A stretch of DNA of 41,914 bases from Microcystis elabens FACHB-917 (GCF_014698445.1 NZ_JACJSZ010000028.1:1-41914); one strand, 5' to 3'; positions 32,886 to 40,716 are shown, counted from the first letter of the stretch. The notes: a model not told the origin generated them from the letters alone. Numbers and translations are program-made.

Positions 32886-33911
32886 TCAAACAGATTGCGG
32901 CAACCCATCACTGCCGCTCACCTGCGGGCGCGTACCCCGCGAAGGCCGAACAACACGCTGCATCCACTCGCGAGCGCTCATTTCATTGGTTAACATACGC
33001 ACATCATCCCGTATCATGCATGCTCCAAAGACGACCCGGATATCTTCGATATGTGGGTGTGGGTTGAGCGGATCGACAAAGAAAACAACTATGTGGCAGT
33101 CACCTCTGAGGATCTCCGTAGCGATTTCGATGTCGCCTCCCTTCGGTCCTGACTGGTACCTCACCACCAGATCATTAAGAGCCCTTGTGTTAGCAATTAC
33201 CTCTCTGCCGGTGCCACCCGTCGAAAGAATGCGCTTGAACTGACTCAGGTCCCGTTCATGGTCGATGGCAAACTCCACCATGCGTTTTTTCATCCCATCG
33301 TGGGCGATCAAAGCGATGGTCATGTCCGACACCATGCGTGGAGGCGCATGGGTGCCCGCAGTGATGCTGGCCGCAATTTCTCCTTCGGCCGGGTTTGGTA
33401 AGGTCTCTTTTTCCTTTAGAACTGGCTTCGGCGGAGTAGACTGACGGTTTCTGTTCACGTCGTGCGATGCCTCCTCAGAGAACCACTCACGCACGGAGCC
33501 GGAATTCATGAGGCGCTTGGCGTGCCACTGATCAGAGAGCCGCATCAGCGCGAGGTTCTCGGGATTGAGCCAGTGGGAGGTCAGTGGGGTTAGAAAGGCC
33601 CAGATGATGCTGCAGATTTGGCTTACGACAAGGTAGCTGAGGACTGTAACGCCACCCTCGGAGCGCGATGGAAGACGCGTGACACCACATTGCGCCTCAA
33701 GAAAGGCCTTCGTCTCCGGGGCGACCGGCATCACACGAGAATCCGAGCCCTTAATGATCCGGTCGTATGTGCCTCCTGTGAAAACGAACCAGAACTGAGC
33801 CAATAGTGCGCTGTTGGCCCGGTGCAACTCGTCTAGCAACTTCGAAAGCGCATTGTTTACCGATGGCTCGTCATGGCTGGCAAGAATACCGATCAACGTC
33901 TTCTCCACCAT
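32886..33911 (-). CDS. Tandem methylglyoxal-synthase-like protein
   Basis: The 341-residue protein has two MGS-like domains. The C-terminal one (about 196-325) keeps the MgsA pattern: H204-D205-K208 in ALIAHDGMKK (E. coli H19, D20, K23), TGGTG at 231-235, SGPKGGD ending in D260 (E. coli D71), and D280, H287, D290 in FFVDPLNPHPHIED (E. coli D91, H98, D101). The N-terminal one (about 5-145) echoes the same order (GILASHDEP, FTGGTY, SRSEGGV, then the LTPLTSHWLN region) but lacks the Asp/His set, so it is probably non-catalytic. A strong Shine-Dalgarno (GGGGGGAGG at 33917-33925) precedes ATG 33911. MGS converts dihydroxyacetone phosphate to methylglyoxal. It stands alone amid debris. Confidence 0.8.
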   Translation of the reverse strand: MVEKTLIGILASHDEPSVNNALSKLLDELHRANSALLAQFWFVFTGGTYDRIIKGSDSRVMPVAPETKAFLEAQCGVTRLPSRSEGGVTVLSYLVVSQICSIIWAFLTPLTSHWLNPENLALMRLSDQWHAKRLMNSGSVREWFSEEASHDVNRNRQSTPPKPVLKEKETLPNPAEGEIAASITAGTHAPPRMVSDMTIALIAHDGMKKRMVEFAIDHERDLSQFKRILSTGGTGREVIANTRALNDLVVRYQSGPKGGDIEIATEILRGDCHIVVFFVDPLNPHPHIEDIRVVFGACMIRDDVRMLTNEMSAREWMQRVVRPSRGTRPQVSGSDGLPQSV

Positions 33912-34143
33912 CTAAACCTCCCCCCTCGCGTCAAAGATATGTCGCCTGTACAAGGCCCGTCAACCCAACCAGAGCTGTGCGCCAACATCCGACGCAACCC
34001 GTGTGTTGCTCCTGAGGCTTTCTTCCAGGAGAAGATGTCTTTTCCCTTTGAACAGTGGCAGTGGTTCTGTCCACCGGAGAGAGCAGGGTCGATATCTGGT
34101 CGCCCAGCCTGTCGGACCCTGGCGGCTTGAGACCCTTCCCGCC
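33912..34143. other. Upstream region of the tandem MGS gene
   Basis: About 230 bp with no recognisable gene. It holds the Shine-Dalgarno and presumably the promoter of the minus-strand MGS-like gene, and the downstream end of the two-gene small-ORF unit. GC is moderate. A dyad GGGTAACAC-like signal or terminator was not found by eye. Confidence 0.35.
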
Positions 34144-34275
34144 TCAAGCCAGCCCCACCCCGTGCAACAGCAGGTCGAGACCCAGTGCCGCCGTGGACAG
34201 CCGCAGGATCATCGAGCCGATGCGGCGAACGGAGCGCAGCAGAACGTAGAGAGCCAGAAAGGAAGGGGGAATCAT
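34144..34275 (-). CDS. 43-residue membrane peptide coupled to the preceding ORF
   Basis: Starting at ATG 34275, the peptide MIPPSFLALYVLLRSVRRIG continues to a second hydrophobic/amphipathic stretch ending LLLHGVGLA. Its ATG overlaps the stop of the upstream 62-codon ORF (ATGA), the signature of translational coupling. It is too short for family assignment. The size and the coupled soluble partner could fit a small toxin-like or regulatory unit, but nothing shows this directly. Confidence 0.45.
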   Translation of the reverse strand: MIPPSFLALYVLLRSVRRIGSMILRLSTAALGLDLLLHGVGLA

Positions 34276-34460
34276 CGTCGGTACTCGCGGGGAAAGGGAC
34301 GCACCTGACCGGCTGGAACACCGAAGGTGGGCAGGCGCCGCTGGCCGAGGGGAAAACGCCGCACCCAGACGCAGTCGCTGCTGTCGTCGACATTGACCAC
34401 CTGGTAGGGGGCGTCGGGGCTGGCCCCGAGGCACACCAGGTCGCCGGGCTGGAGGTCCAT
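34272..34460 (-). CDS. Small conserved-looking protein (62 residues)
   Basis: The ORF from ATG 34460 encodes MDLQPGDLVCLGASPDAPYQ, then DSSDCVWVRRFPLGQRRL, and ends in REYRR. The pattern suggests a small beta-barrel (SH3/KOW-like) domain. GGAGG lies just inside and before the start in an A/G-rich setting. It overlaps the 43-residue membrane peptide gene. The composition is normal coding for this genome, unlike the surrounding debris, so I take it as real. I do not recognise the family with certainty. Confidence 0.5.
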   Translation of the reverse strand: MDLQPGDLVCLGASPDAPYQVVNVDDSSDCVWVRRFPLGQRRLPTFGVPAGQVRPFPREYRR

Positions 34461-35442
34461 GGTTGGTAGCCGAGGATCGAACTGCCCCCATGCAACAGCA
34501 GGCACGGAGGGGAATAGGTAAAAATGCTTAAGCCCTGACAGGATGGCTGCGGCCCGGCTGCCGCAATGGTTTTGCAGCAGCACGCTGGCATTGGAGCGTT
34601 CCAATGGCGCCTCATGGGGGGCAAGAACCGCACCAGGCGGTACGGCAAACCCAACGACGCCGAGCCTTGAAAGGAGCAATCAGCAGAAAGAGAACCTGCT
34701 GATTCCGGCCCAAAGGGCGCCTTCTCTGTCTGTCTCCACGTCCGCCAGGATCAGGCCGGCCGGCTCAACGCCTCCGGTGCCGGCCTCTGGGCCAGCGGCC
34801 TGAGCGAATCGGTCAGCGCTCTGGCACGGCAGCGCTCCTTCTGGCTGGAGGCCGATGGCAGCTTCCGGCTGCAGGTGCCCTTGCGCGAGTGGCGGCGAGC
34901 AGCAGCGTTCCATTCGGATGGAGCTAGCGCCGCACACCCGAGGCGCACGTCCCGGGATCTGCACCTGGTGATGGAGCGCCTGGCGTCAAGGTCGATCATG
35001 AGGACACAGCGCTGTACAGCGTGCCCCACTCCCCAGCCCTGCCCCTCCATCGGCTGAGCCGGAACAATCGTCCCCATCCGGGGGGATCGATACGGAGGAT
35101 GGCAGCGCCACTATGGCGACTCCAGCCATGGAGAGCGCCATGACCGAGGGCCGCCTTCCAGAGCCACCGAGGTCGTTGTCGCTGGCTTCGCCCAGACGCG
35201 ACAACCTGCAGATCCGCTCACTGCAGCTGCAGACCCTGCAATGGGAATTTGATCGCAGCCACTTGTACGAACAGGCATCCTTCACTGCTGCCACCGGCGC
35301 TGGCTTTGCGGCTCGGCGCTGAGCAAACCCATTGGCTTTGCTGCCGAGCTCTCCCTGCGGTGGTGCCTTTCCGGGAACCGGCTCTACCCGGCACCGTGCA
35401 GGGCGAGGGCAAAGTAGCGGCCCCGGCAGCCGGCAGGTGCGC
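34461..35442. other. Gene-poor stretch with a coding-like fragment
   Basis: About 980 bp have no intact gene. On the plus strand 34707-34890 reads as ordinary protein (GRLNASGAGLWASGLSES, RSFWLEADGSFRLQVPLREW) with no start and then decays, so it looks like the end of a lost gene. I do not recognise it. Around 34835 it shares the 20-mer TCAGCGCTCTGGCACGGCAG with the VapB gene near 20840, in the same orientation, which may be coincidence. The rest is Arg/Pro-rich in all frames and looks non-coding. Confidence 0.45.
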
Positions 35443-35988
35443 CCTGACTGACGGACACAAATCCGAGAGACCCTGCCTCGCAGTGGGTCTCAGCTCATTG
35501 GGTGGGCAGGGAGCCGTGAAAGCTTGACAGTTGTCCGACCTGTCCAGCCCCTCGTGGATTCCCACGCCCGGCTTCATGGTGGGCTGAACGACTTTCTCCG
35601 TCAGCACTGTCCTGTCTGCGACGAGCGCCACCTGGCGCTGCTGGGCTGGATGGTGGCTGGGCTGCTGCTCAGCCAGACCGTCTGTTTCGGCCACTGGCAG
35701 CGGGCACTGTCGCTGCAGCATTGCCTGGCCGCGAGCTGGCGGCACCGCTGCAGGCGTTGGTTCGCCAACAGCCGCATTGACGTCGAAGCCGTATGCGGCT
35801 CCCTGCTGCTCTGGGCGATTCAGCACTGGCAAATGCCAGGCCAGGCCTTGCATCTTGCGCTCGATACCACGGTGCTCTGGAACCGTTTCTGCGTCCTGGC
35901 CCTCTCCGTGGTCTGCCATGGCCGGGCGATTCCCCTGCTCTTGCAGACGCTTGAGCATCCCAGTGCCAGCGTTAGTGCTGCGGTTGTG
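35443..35988 (+). mobile_element. Truncated IS4-like element with transposase remnant
   Basis: The left end (35443 onward, CCTGACTGACGGACACAA) matches the element end at 131-1 in inverted orientation. A transposase fragment runs from TTG 35524 to about 35988: LVDSHARLHGGLNDF, then ALDTTVLWNRFCVLALSVV and HGRAIPLLLQTLEHPSASV. LDTT and the RAIPL region are those of IS4-type DDE transposases (first catalytic Asp). The protein is cut after about 155 of an expected 350-450 residues, so the remaining DDE residues and the right end are missing. The sequence after ~35988 is unrelated. Confidence 0.72.
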
Positions 35989-36032
35989 ACCGGGGGTAAG
36001 GAATACCTTGAGACCTGAATCTTCCCCAGCAA

Positions 36033-36812
36033 CTACAGCGTGGCCATACGGCGACGAAGTTTTGCCGCAAAGCGTAACGCCACAGCAGGTACCAGCACCA
36101 GAGGTGGCGCAGGAACATCCTCCATCGGTTGCTCACCGCTAACCTCCACATTGTCCAAGCCAAATTCAAGAGTTCGTTCGGGTTCCATATCGAGAATCTG
36201 ATCGGGCTCCATAGCCGTAAAGAAAGAGTTGCTCACATTTTCCAAGCTTGTATCGTCAAAATCTTCTCCCTGTACAGAAGTCATAGTAAATGCTTTTGGC
36301 GACGCAAGCGAGCTTGGGTCGAAAACAGACGCAAATGGAAAATGTATTCGAAGACTGGCCGCATTGGCGGGCGACGATAGCTCTTGCCCGGGTCGCAAAT
36401 GCAGTAGTTTCTGAAGCTTTGGCGGAATGTGGCGAGTCACCCTGCCAATAAGATGCCGATGTAAAGTCTTGGAATCAGTCGAGAAGATATCAAAAATTAC
36501 TTTTGAGATATTAAGGGTTTTTCTCGTGTTATTCTTTACATGTATGCGAGCTTGGAAGTTGATGGTATCTGGGTAAGCCAGCGAAGGGTTAAATGGCATA
36601 TATGACACTGTATAGGTACCTAGAGGGACAAGCTTCAGATTGTTGACCAACTGCATATCTTCGGCAAATACATTGTGGTTAACAACATCCAGCATCATGA
36701 CAGCTTTAGCCTGATTGGCGGCAACATCCCAACTGGCCAAGAGCAATGCAGCCGCGATTGATGGTGCAGCAGCGGAAAGAAGACGTGACAGGGGCGAGAT
36801 GGCTGGGCCCAT
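36033..36812 (-). CDS. Secreted protein with a PEP-CTERM-like sorting tail
   Basis: The 259-residue protein begins with a signal peptide (MGPAISPLSRLL, hydrophobic AAALLLASW, cleavage near ANQAKA). It ends in VPAPPLVLVPAVALRFAAKL followed by RRRM: a Pro-rich motif, a membrane helix and a basic cluster in the order of PEP-CTERM sorting signals. Cyanobacterial versions read VPGPLPLLG...RRLRKR. The middle has a beta-rich appearance (NFQARIHVKNNTRKTLNIS) and no known domain. Such proteins are exported and handled by an exosortase; none is in this window. Codon use is AT-richer than the core, suggesting acquisition. Confidence 0.62.
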   Translation of the reverse strand: MGPAISPLSRLLSAAAPSIAAALLLASWDVAANQAKAVMMLDVVNHNVFAEDMQLVNNLKLVPLGTYTVSYMPFNPSLAYPDTINFQARIHVKNNTRKTLNISKVIFDIFSTDSKTLHRHLIGRVTRHIPPKLQKLLHLRPGQELSSPANAASLRIHFPFASVFDPSSLASPKAFTMTSVQGEDFDDTSLENVSNSFFTAMEPDQILDMEPERTLEFGLDNVEVSGEQPMEDVPAPPLVLVPAVALRFAAKLRRRMATL

Positions 36813-36916
36813 TGCGCGAGAGTTTTTACTGACACTTTTGTAATTTGCGCATGACCCCCATTTTTGACAACTATGACAGTTGGCAAACCGTCTACCGCCG
36901 TCGCCTCCTTTTCGAT

Positions 36917-37262
36917 ACCGCCTGGCTTGGACCGGCTGGTACTACGCGCAGGTGGTGCAGGGTGGCGAGCGTTTCGTGGCCCTCTCCGAGGGTCTGCAGA
37001 ACTCGCTGGCCGCCTGCGGTGGGGTGCCGGCGGAACTGCGTAGCGACCGGTTTGAGATGGCGTACCGCAATCGGAACGGCAGTTTTTCAGCCGACATCAC
37101 CCCCTCTATCACGCCCTCTGCAGTCACTACGGACTGGCCTACAGCCGCAACAACCTGGGAGTGGCGCATGATCAGGGCCGCATGGAGAGCGCCCATGACC
37201 ATCTCAAACGAGTGATCGAGCATGCGCTGCTGCTGGGCGGCAGCAGCAATTTCGATTCGCTA
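36917..37262 (+). pseudogene. IS21-family IstA transposase remnant
   Basis: A piece of the IstA integrase core is readable: FRYRLAWTGWYYAQVVQGGE, RFVALSEGLQNSLAACGG, VPAELRSDRFEMAYRNRN. After a frameshift near 37100 it resumes as HALCSHYGLAYSRNNLGVAH, DQGRMESAHDHLKRVIEHAL and LLGGSSNFDSL. These match IS21 transposases (GGVPAELRTD..., RNNLGVAHENG...). Both termini and the IstB partner are missing. The fragment ends abruptly at 37262, where minor-pilin DNA begins. Non-functional. Confidence 0.85.
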
Positions 37263-37322
37263 CCCCACAGCAGCAGCCCCAGGCCCACATGCACCAGCAG
37301 CTCCATCAGCGAGAAGCGCGCC
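37263..37322 (-). pseudogene. Fragment of a minor-pilin gene (prepilin N-terminus)
   Basis: About 60 bp match 40087-40147, the N-terminal region of the PilW-like gene. On the minus strand it encodes ARFSLMELLVHVGLGLLLWG (intact: GFSLMELLVALSLGLLLWG) with the cleavage Gly changed to Arg. It begins with CCCCACAGCAGCAGCCCCAGG, the same point at which the homology resumes in the broken copy at 32537-32840. It is joined directly to the IS21 remnant. Far too short to function. Confidence 0.78.
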
Positions 37323-37867
37323 TGGGGCTCCCACATGTCCTGCGCCCAATGGATGGCCGCCACCCGTCACCCTGAGTGGCACGGGAGACACACTCAGCAT
37401 GAGGGCTCAGGATGCTCTGGGGCCATGACAGTTGCACCACCGGCTCCCCAGGCGGTGAAACCGGGTCCCGCAACAGCCGTCTGCTGATGCGCCTGCTGGC
37501 CTTGGCCGACAGCGTGAGGGTATGGCAGGTGTTCAACACACCAGCCCAATCGATGAAGATCCACGCGGCCTCACGGCCCTGCCGCGCAGCATGGGCGAGG
37601 GTGCCTACCAGAGCCATTGCACCGGTCCCGTGTCATTCAGGTGGAGGCCAACCGTCTTCAACCAGGCGAACGCTGCCCCTGAGTGGCAGGCGTGGAGCCT
37701 ACGGTGGCGCAGCTGAGAGTTGTTGGTGGCCTGTCCACTCGAGGGGCTTGCTCGAAGGGCGGGAAATTGTCTCAGAGAATTAAGTTGAGAGCAAGCATAA
37801 AGAACACTATCCTCTATTGTTGGCGTGCCCCAGGTTTGTCATGTCGAGTCGGGTTGAAGGGCGACGA
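37323..37867. other. Gene-poor stretch with unidentified coding-like fragments
   Basis: About 545 bp without an intact gene. On the minus strand 37440-37610 reads as plausible protein (GTLAHAARQGREAAWIFIDW, AGVLNTCHTLTLSAKASRR) without a convincing start or end. It is probably a decayed gene of unknown kind. The last 80 bp before 37868 are AT-rich and contain the 3' boundary of the Coq4-like gene. No RNA gene or terminator was identified. Confidence 0.4.
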
Positions 37868-38650
37868 TTATAGGGAAAGCTTTTCTTGCACAAGCGGGTT
37901 AGATTCCCAAGAACGAATTCCAGAAGAAACAGCGACCACACCAATGTCGCGACGCAATTGCTGAAGATCCTGAGCAAGCAAAGTCTCCCAAGGAATAGCA
38001 AATAGTTTCTTTGCTTGTTTTCCCATTTCCAGGCCAGAGCTAATTGCCTCAAAGAGGCCCTGTGGCGACATCGCCTGAACTTCCGTCGGTGTAGTCTCAT
38101 CGATAGGCTCCGCCTGATTCATCCACCCCATTAATAGCGCAGAAAGATTAAGAAAAGCAAAAGCCGGAAAGTTGTATTGGCTCACACTTAGGCTAACAAC
38201 TCCGAACTCCCCGAAGTTGTCAAGGCTGAATCCCGTAAGGATGTGATGAAGATCATGGGTTTGCAGCACGCGAAAGTTTATGTAATCTCCATCGGTTTGA
38301 AGGTTGTTGAAAAAGGCCTCTTCGGGGAAGAAGTTGATGTCGTATCCATAGCCGTCTAATACTCTGATGTACGTATGACCCAGAGATCCTTTTGGCATTG
38401 CTCTCATGGCTTCCGCATCGAACGGAGGCATCACATGACGCGATGCTATGAGGGCTGCACTTTCTGGATCCTGATTTAGCATGGCTTCGCAGGCCTGCAT
38501 GGGAGGGGAGTGGGTAAATTTCCTGGCCAACTCAAAGACATTATTGGCATCTTGGCCTCCACCAGCAGCCAAATCGACCAAGTCCAGAAACGAGTTGATC
38601 TTTTCAGTTGTTGCAAAATGATTTATGTAGCGATAGCCCACTGGACACAA
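37868..38650 (-). CDS. Coq4-family protein
   Basis: The ~260-residue protein matches the Coq4 family: MPKGSLGHTYIRVLDGYGYD, FFPEEAFFNNLQ, YINFRVLQTHDLHHILTGFS, with the HDxxH pair and the following Glu (FGEFGV) forming the family metal motif. In eukaryotes Coq4 is needed for ubiquinone synthesis, organising the complex and acting on the ring C1. Cyanobacteria make plastoquinone instead, so the role here is uncertain. The start is unclear (TTG 38650 or GTG 38641; no nearby ATG). Composition is clearly AT-richer than the core, suggesting transfer into this debris-rich segment. Confidence 0.8.
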   Translation of the reverse strand: MCPVGYRYINHFATTEKINSFLDLVDLAAGGGQDANNVFELARKFTHSPPMQACEAMLNQDPESAALIASRHVMPPFDAEAMRAMPKGSLGHTYIRVLDGYGYDINFFPEEAFFNNLQTDGDYINFRVLQTHDLHHILTGFSLDNFGEFGVVSLSVSQYNFPAFAFLNLSALLMGWMNQAEPIDETTPTEVQAMSPQGLFEAISSGLEMGKQAKKLFAIPWETLLAQDLQQLRRDIGVVAVSSGIRSWESNPLVQEKLSL

Positions 38651-38752
38651 TGGAGAGAGGCAATTGTAGGCTACTGCTCCTCCGCGGGGGGTGGCAATAT
38701 ACCGAAACAGATTGTAAACACAAGCCCAAGAAGGTATTGAGCCTGGCTTTGT

Positions 38753-39073
38753 CTAGTGAGAATTGAACGATGTCTTGCCTTTGTTAATAACGAATTCAGC
38801 CCGAGCTGGACATGCTGTATCAATCGCCATGCTCGGAGAGACTCTGAACGCCAGTGGTTGCTCAGCCAGCTGGAGCACAGCACGGATGAACGCCTGTTTG
38901 CAAGGGATCTGGATCGGCCGGCCATGGCTGGCGGCACCTTTGATGACCTCGCCGTTGAGCCGGATCTGTACAGCTTTGTTGATGGGGACAATGTGAAAGC
39001 CAGGTCTGCCATCGTTCTTGCGTTGGGTGAGCGTCACGGCGATGGGCTGTTGATGTTCATCAGCTGCTCTCAT
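38753..39073 (-). CDS. Unrecognised ORF upstream of the Coq4-like gene
   Basis: The 106-codon minus-strand frame reads as fairly normal protein (QRKNDGRPGFHIVPINKAVQ, GRPIQIPCKQAFIRAVLQL, ARAEFVINKGKTSFNSH). It has no recognised motif, no good start signal, and a competing plus-strand frame of similar length. It may be a fragment of a lost gene. It ends about 100 bp before the Coq4-like start. Confidence 0.3.
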   Translation of the reverse strand: MRAADEHQQPIAVTLTQRKNDGRPGFHIVPINKAVQIRLNGEVIKGAASHGRPIQIPCKQAFIRAVLQLAEQPLAFRVSPSMAIDTACPARAEFVINKGKTSFNSH

Positions 39074-39369
39074 CGGAAGCTGGATTTGAGCTGACCGGTC
39101 TCAAGGTGTCATCTCGGGCACGCATCACCAGGCTGGTGACTTTGTCGCAAAATCTGGTGAAACGCCTGATCGGTCACCTTCCAGAGGGGATCCAACAACG
39201 GCTTCGGGATCGGATCGTCGAGGTTCTTGCAGCACCTTGATCTCACCCCGGAGCAGCGCCGCGGCTTCCCGTGGCCTCACGGCGCTGCGGCGCAGGCTGG
39301 AGTCGTACCAGGCAAGTGGTGCCTGTCCCAGCTGCTCCGCCCAGTCGCGCGCCATCGGGTCATTCGTGA

Positions 39370-39534
39370 TCAGGCGCCGCGCTCGCGGTCGCTGCGGATC
39401 AGGGATTCCGGAGACTCCTCCCATGGCAGTGCCTGTCGCTGCTGGCATCGCTCGGCGCTCCTCTCCAGCGCCAGCCGGCGCTGCAACAGGCGGTGAAGCG
39501 GATCCGGTACATCGCGTATCTGCAGGGAGGCCAT
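39370..39534 (-). pseudogene. Remnant of a FitA-like antitoxin gene
   Basis: The frame from ATG 39534 gives MASLQIRDVPDPLHRLLQRR, the start of FitA/VapB-like ribbon-helix-helix antitoxins, and ends with RQALPWEESPESLIRSDRER, a typical end of such proteins. It has only 54 residues where about 75-85 are expected; the central helices are missing, pointing to an internal deletion. Downstream on the same strand (39125-39369) LITNDPMARDWAEQL-type sequence in frame-shifted pieces may be what is left of a toxin gene, but no PIN acidic residues can be identified. Confidence 0.5.
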
Positions 39535-39608
39535 GGCAAGACCACAGGTGCAATCAATGCACTCAGACTGCATGCAAAGCGCATGTTCTGGCCGCGCGAT
39601 GGAGTGTC

Positions 39609-40187
39609 TCATCCCCCCGCCAGCACCCGCGCCTCCGTCTCAATTCGCTGGACGCCACCGCCTGAGGGCTCGAAGTCCTGCCGCAGCCGCAGGTGCACCA
39701 ACCCATCCGGTTCCACGGCGGCCTCCAGCCCCGGCTGGCTGAGTCCATCCAGCAGCACCCGGTTCTGGGCCGCTCCGGCGCTCGGTTCACCGTCGAGCCC
39801 GAAGGCCGGGCCGCAGCGCATCAGCACCCGCCGGCGCCAGATGGCGCTCGGCGGGCTGCCCACCGTGTAGGTGATCGGTCCGGCCGGCGTCTGCAGCTGC
39901 AGCACCGGATCCCGGCCCCCCAGACCGCAGGCGGCGCCGGCTCCCTGGGCCAGGTCCACCTGGGTGGCCCGCTGCAGATCGTTCCGCAGCAGGGCCAGCA
40001 CCCGCCGCTGCTGGCTCCGCTCCCGCACGTGCCGCACCAGGCGCTCCACCTGCCGGCCCTCCGCCACCAGAGACTGCAGCACCACGCCCCACAGCAGCAG
40101 CCCCAGGCTCAGGGCCACCAGCAGCTCCATCAGCGAGAAGCCCGCCGGGCCCCTGATGGATCGGCCGTGGACATACAGCAGGGCCAT
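39609..40187 (-). CDS. Minor pilin, PilW/PulJ-like
   Basis: The 192-residue prepilin has leader MALLYVHGRSIRGPAG and mature start FSLMELLVALSLGLLLWGVV with Glu at +5. A long amphipathic helix follows (ERLVRHVRERSQQRRVLALL, RNDLQRATQV), then a globular part with two Cys (AACGLGG, LMRCGPAFG) and a beta-rich end. This is the layout of PilW/PulJ-type minor pseudopilins that prime pilus assembly. It is the last of four consecutive minus-strand pilin genes, 31 bp after the FimT-like gene. Two broken copies of parts of this gene exist at 32537-32840 and 37263-37322. Confidence 0.82.
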   Translation of the reverse strand: MALLYVHGRSIRGPAGFSLMELLVALSLGLLLWGVVLQSLVAEGRQVERLVRHVRERSQQRRVLALLRNDLQRATQVDLAQGAGAACGLGGRDPVLQLQTPAGPITYTVGSPPSAIWRRRVLMRCGPAFGLDGEPSAGAAQNRVLLDGLSQPGLEAAVEPDGLVHLRLRQDFEPSGGGVQRIETEARVLAGG

Positions 40188-40218
40188 GGCGAAGCTCCGG
40201 TGAAAAGAAGGGGGTGGC

Positions 40219-40716
40219 TCAGGAGTAGGGATCCGGCAGGCAGCCGCCGGGCCCATGCCGTCCCAGGCGGGTGACCCCGAGGGGCAGGGCCACCACCACG
40301 CAGCGCACCAGATCGGTGCCCTCGGTGCTCAGCAGCACTGTGCCGCCATCGATGATCAGCCCGTTGCCGGTGAAGCGCACCGCCGCCGGCAGGTTGTGGC
40401 TGAGATTCACCGCAGGCCCTCCCCCCAGGCCCTCGCCCAGCTCCAGGGCCGCCCCCTCGCAGGCCGGCAGGCTGCCCGCCTGGGGTTCCCGCCAGCCCGT
40501 GGCCTCCAGGCTCAGGGCGCAGGGCTGGCCGCTGCGCAGGGCGGCATCCCGTCCCCGCTCCAGCCCCACCAGCACACGGCGGCTGGCCCCCTCCAGCCGG
40601 GCGGCGGCCAGGTCCCGGCTGGCGGAGCCGAGCCCCAGCTGGGCCAGCAGTCCCACCAGCACCAGCGCCAGCAGGGTCTCCGGCAGGGTGAAGCCCCCCG
40701 GTTCAGGGTGTGCCAC
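40219..40716 (-). CDS. Minor pilin, FimT/GspH-like
   Basis: The 165-residue prepilin starts at GTG 40716, giving the short leader MAHPEPGG before FTLPETLLALVLVGLLAQLG (Glu at +5, residue 13). The rest has the GspH/FimT pattern: ASRDLAAARLEGASRRVLVG, Gly-rich beta region, LRSGQPCALSLEATGW, and a C-terminal Cys pair (DLVRCVVV, GGCLPDPYS). The start lies inside the end of the upstream pilin gene, indicating coupled translation. A longer frame upstream is Arg-rich and not pilin-like. FimT-type pilins can bind DNA in transformation systems, which would fit the comEC gene. Confidence 0.82.
   Translation of the reverse strand: MAHPEPGGFTLPETLLALVLVGLLAQLGLGSASRDLAAARLEGASRRVLVGLERGRDAALRSGQPCALSLEATGWREPQAGSLPACEGAALELGEGLGGGPAVNLSHNLPAAVRFTGNGLIIDGGTVLLSTEGTDLVRCVVVALPLGVTRLGRHGPGGCLPDPYS

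Noticed and set aside
35113-35322. 69-codon plus-strand ORF in the gene-poor stretch
   Set aside because: No recognisable domain or start signal, and it is bounded by non-coding sequence; treated as debris.
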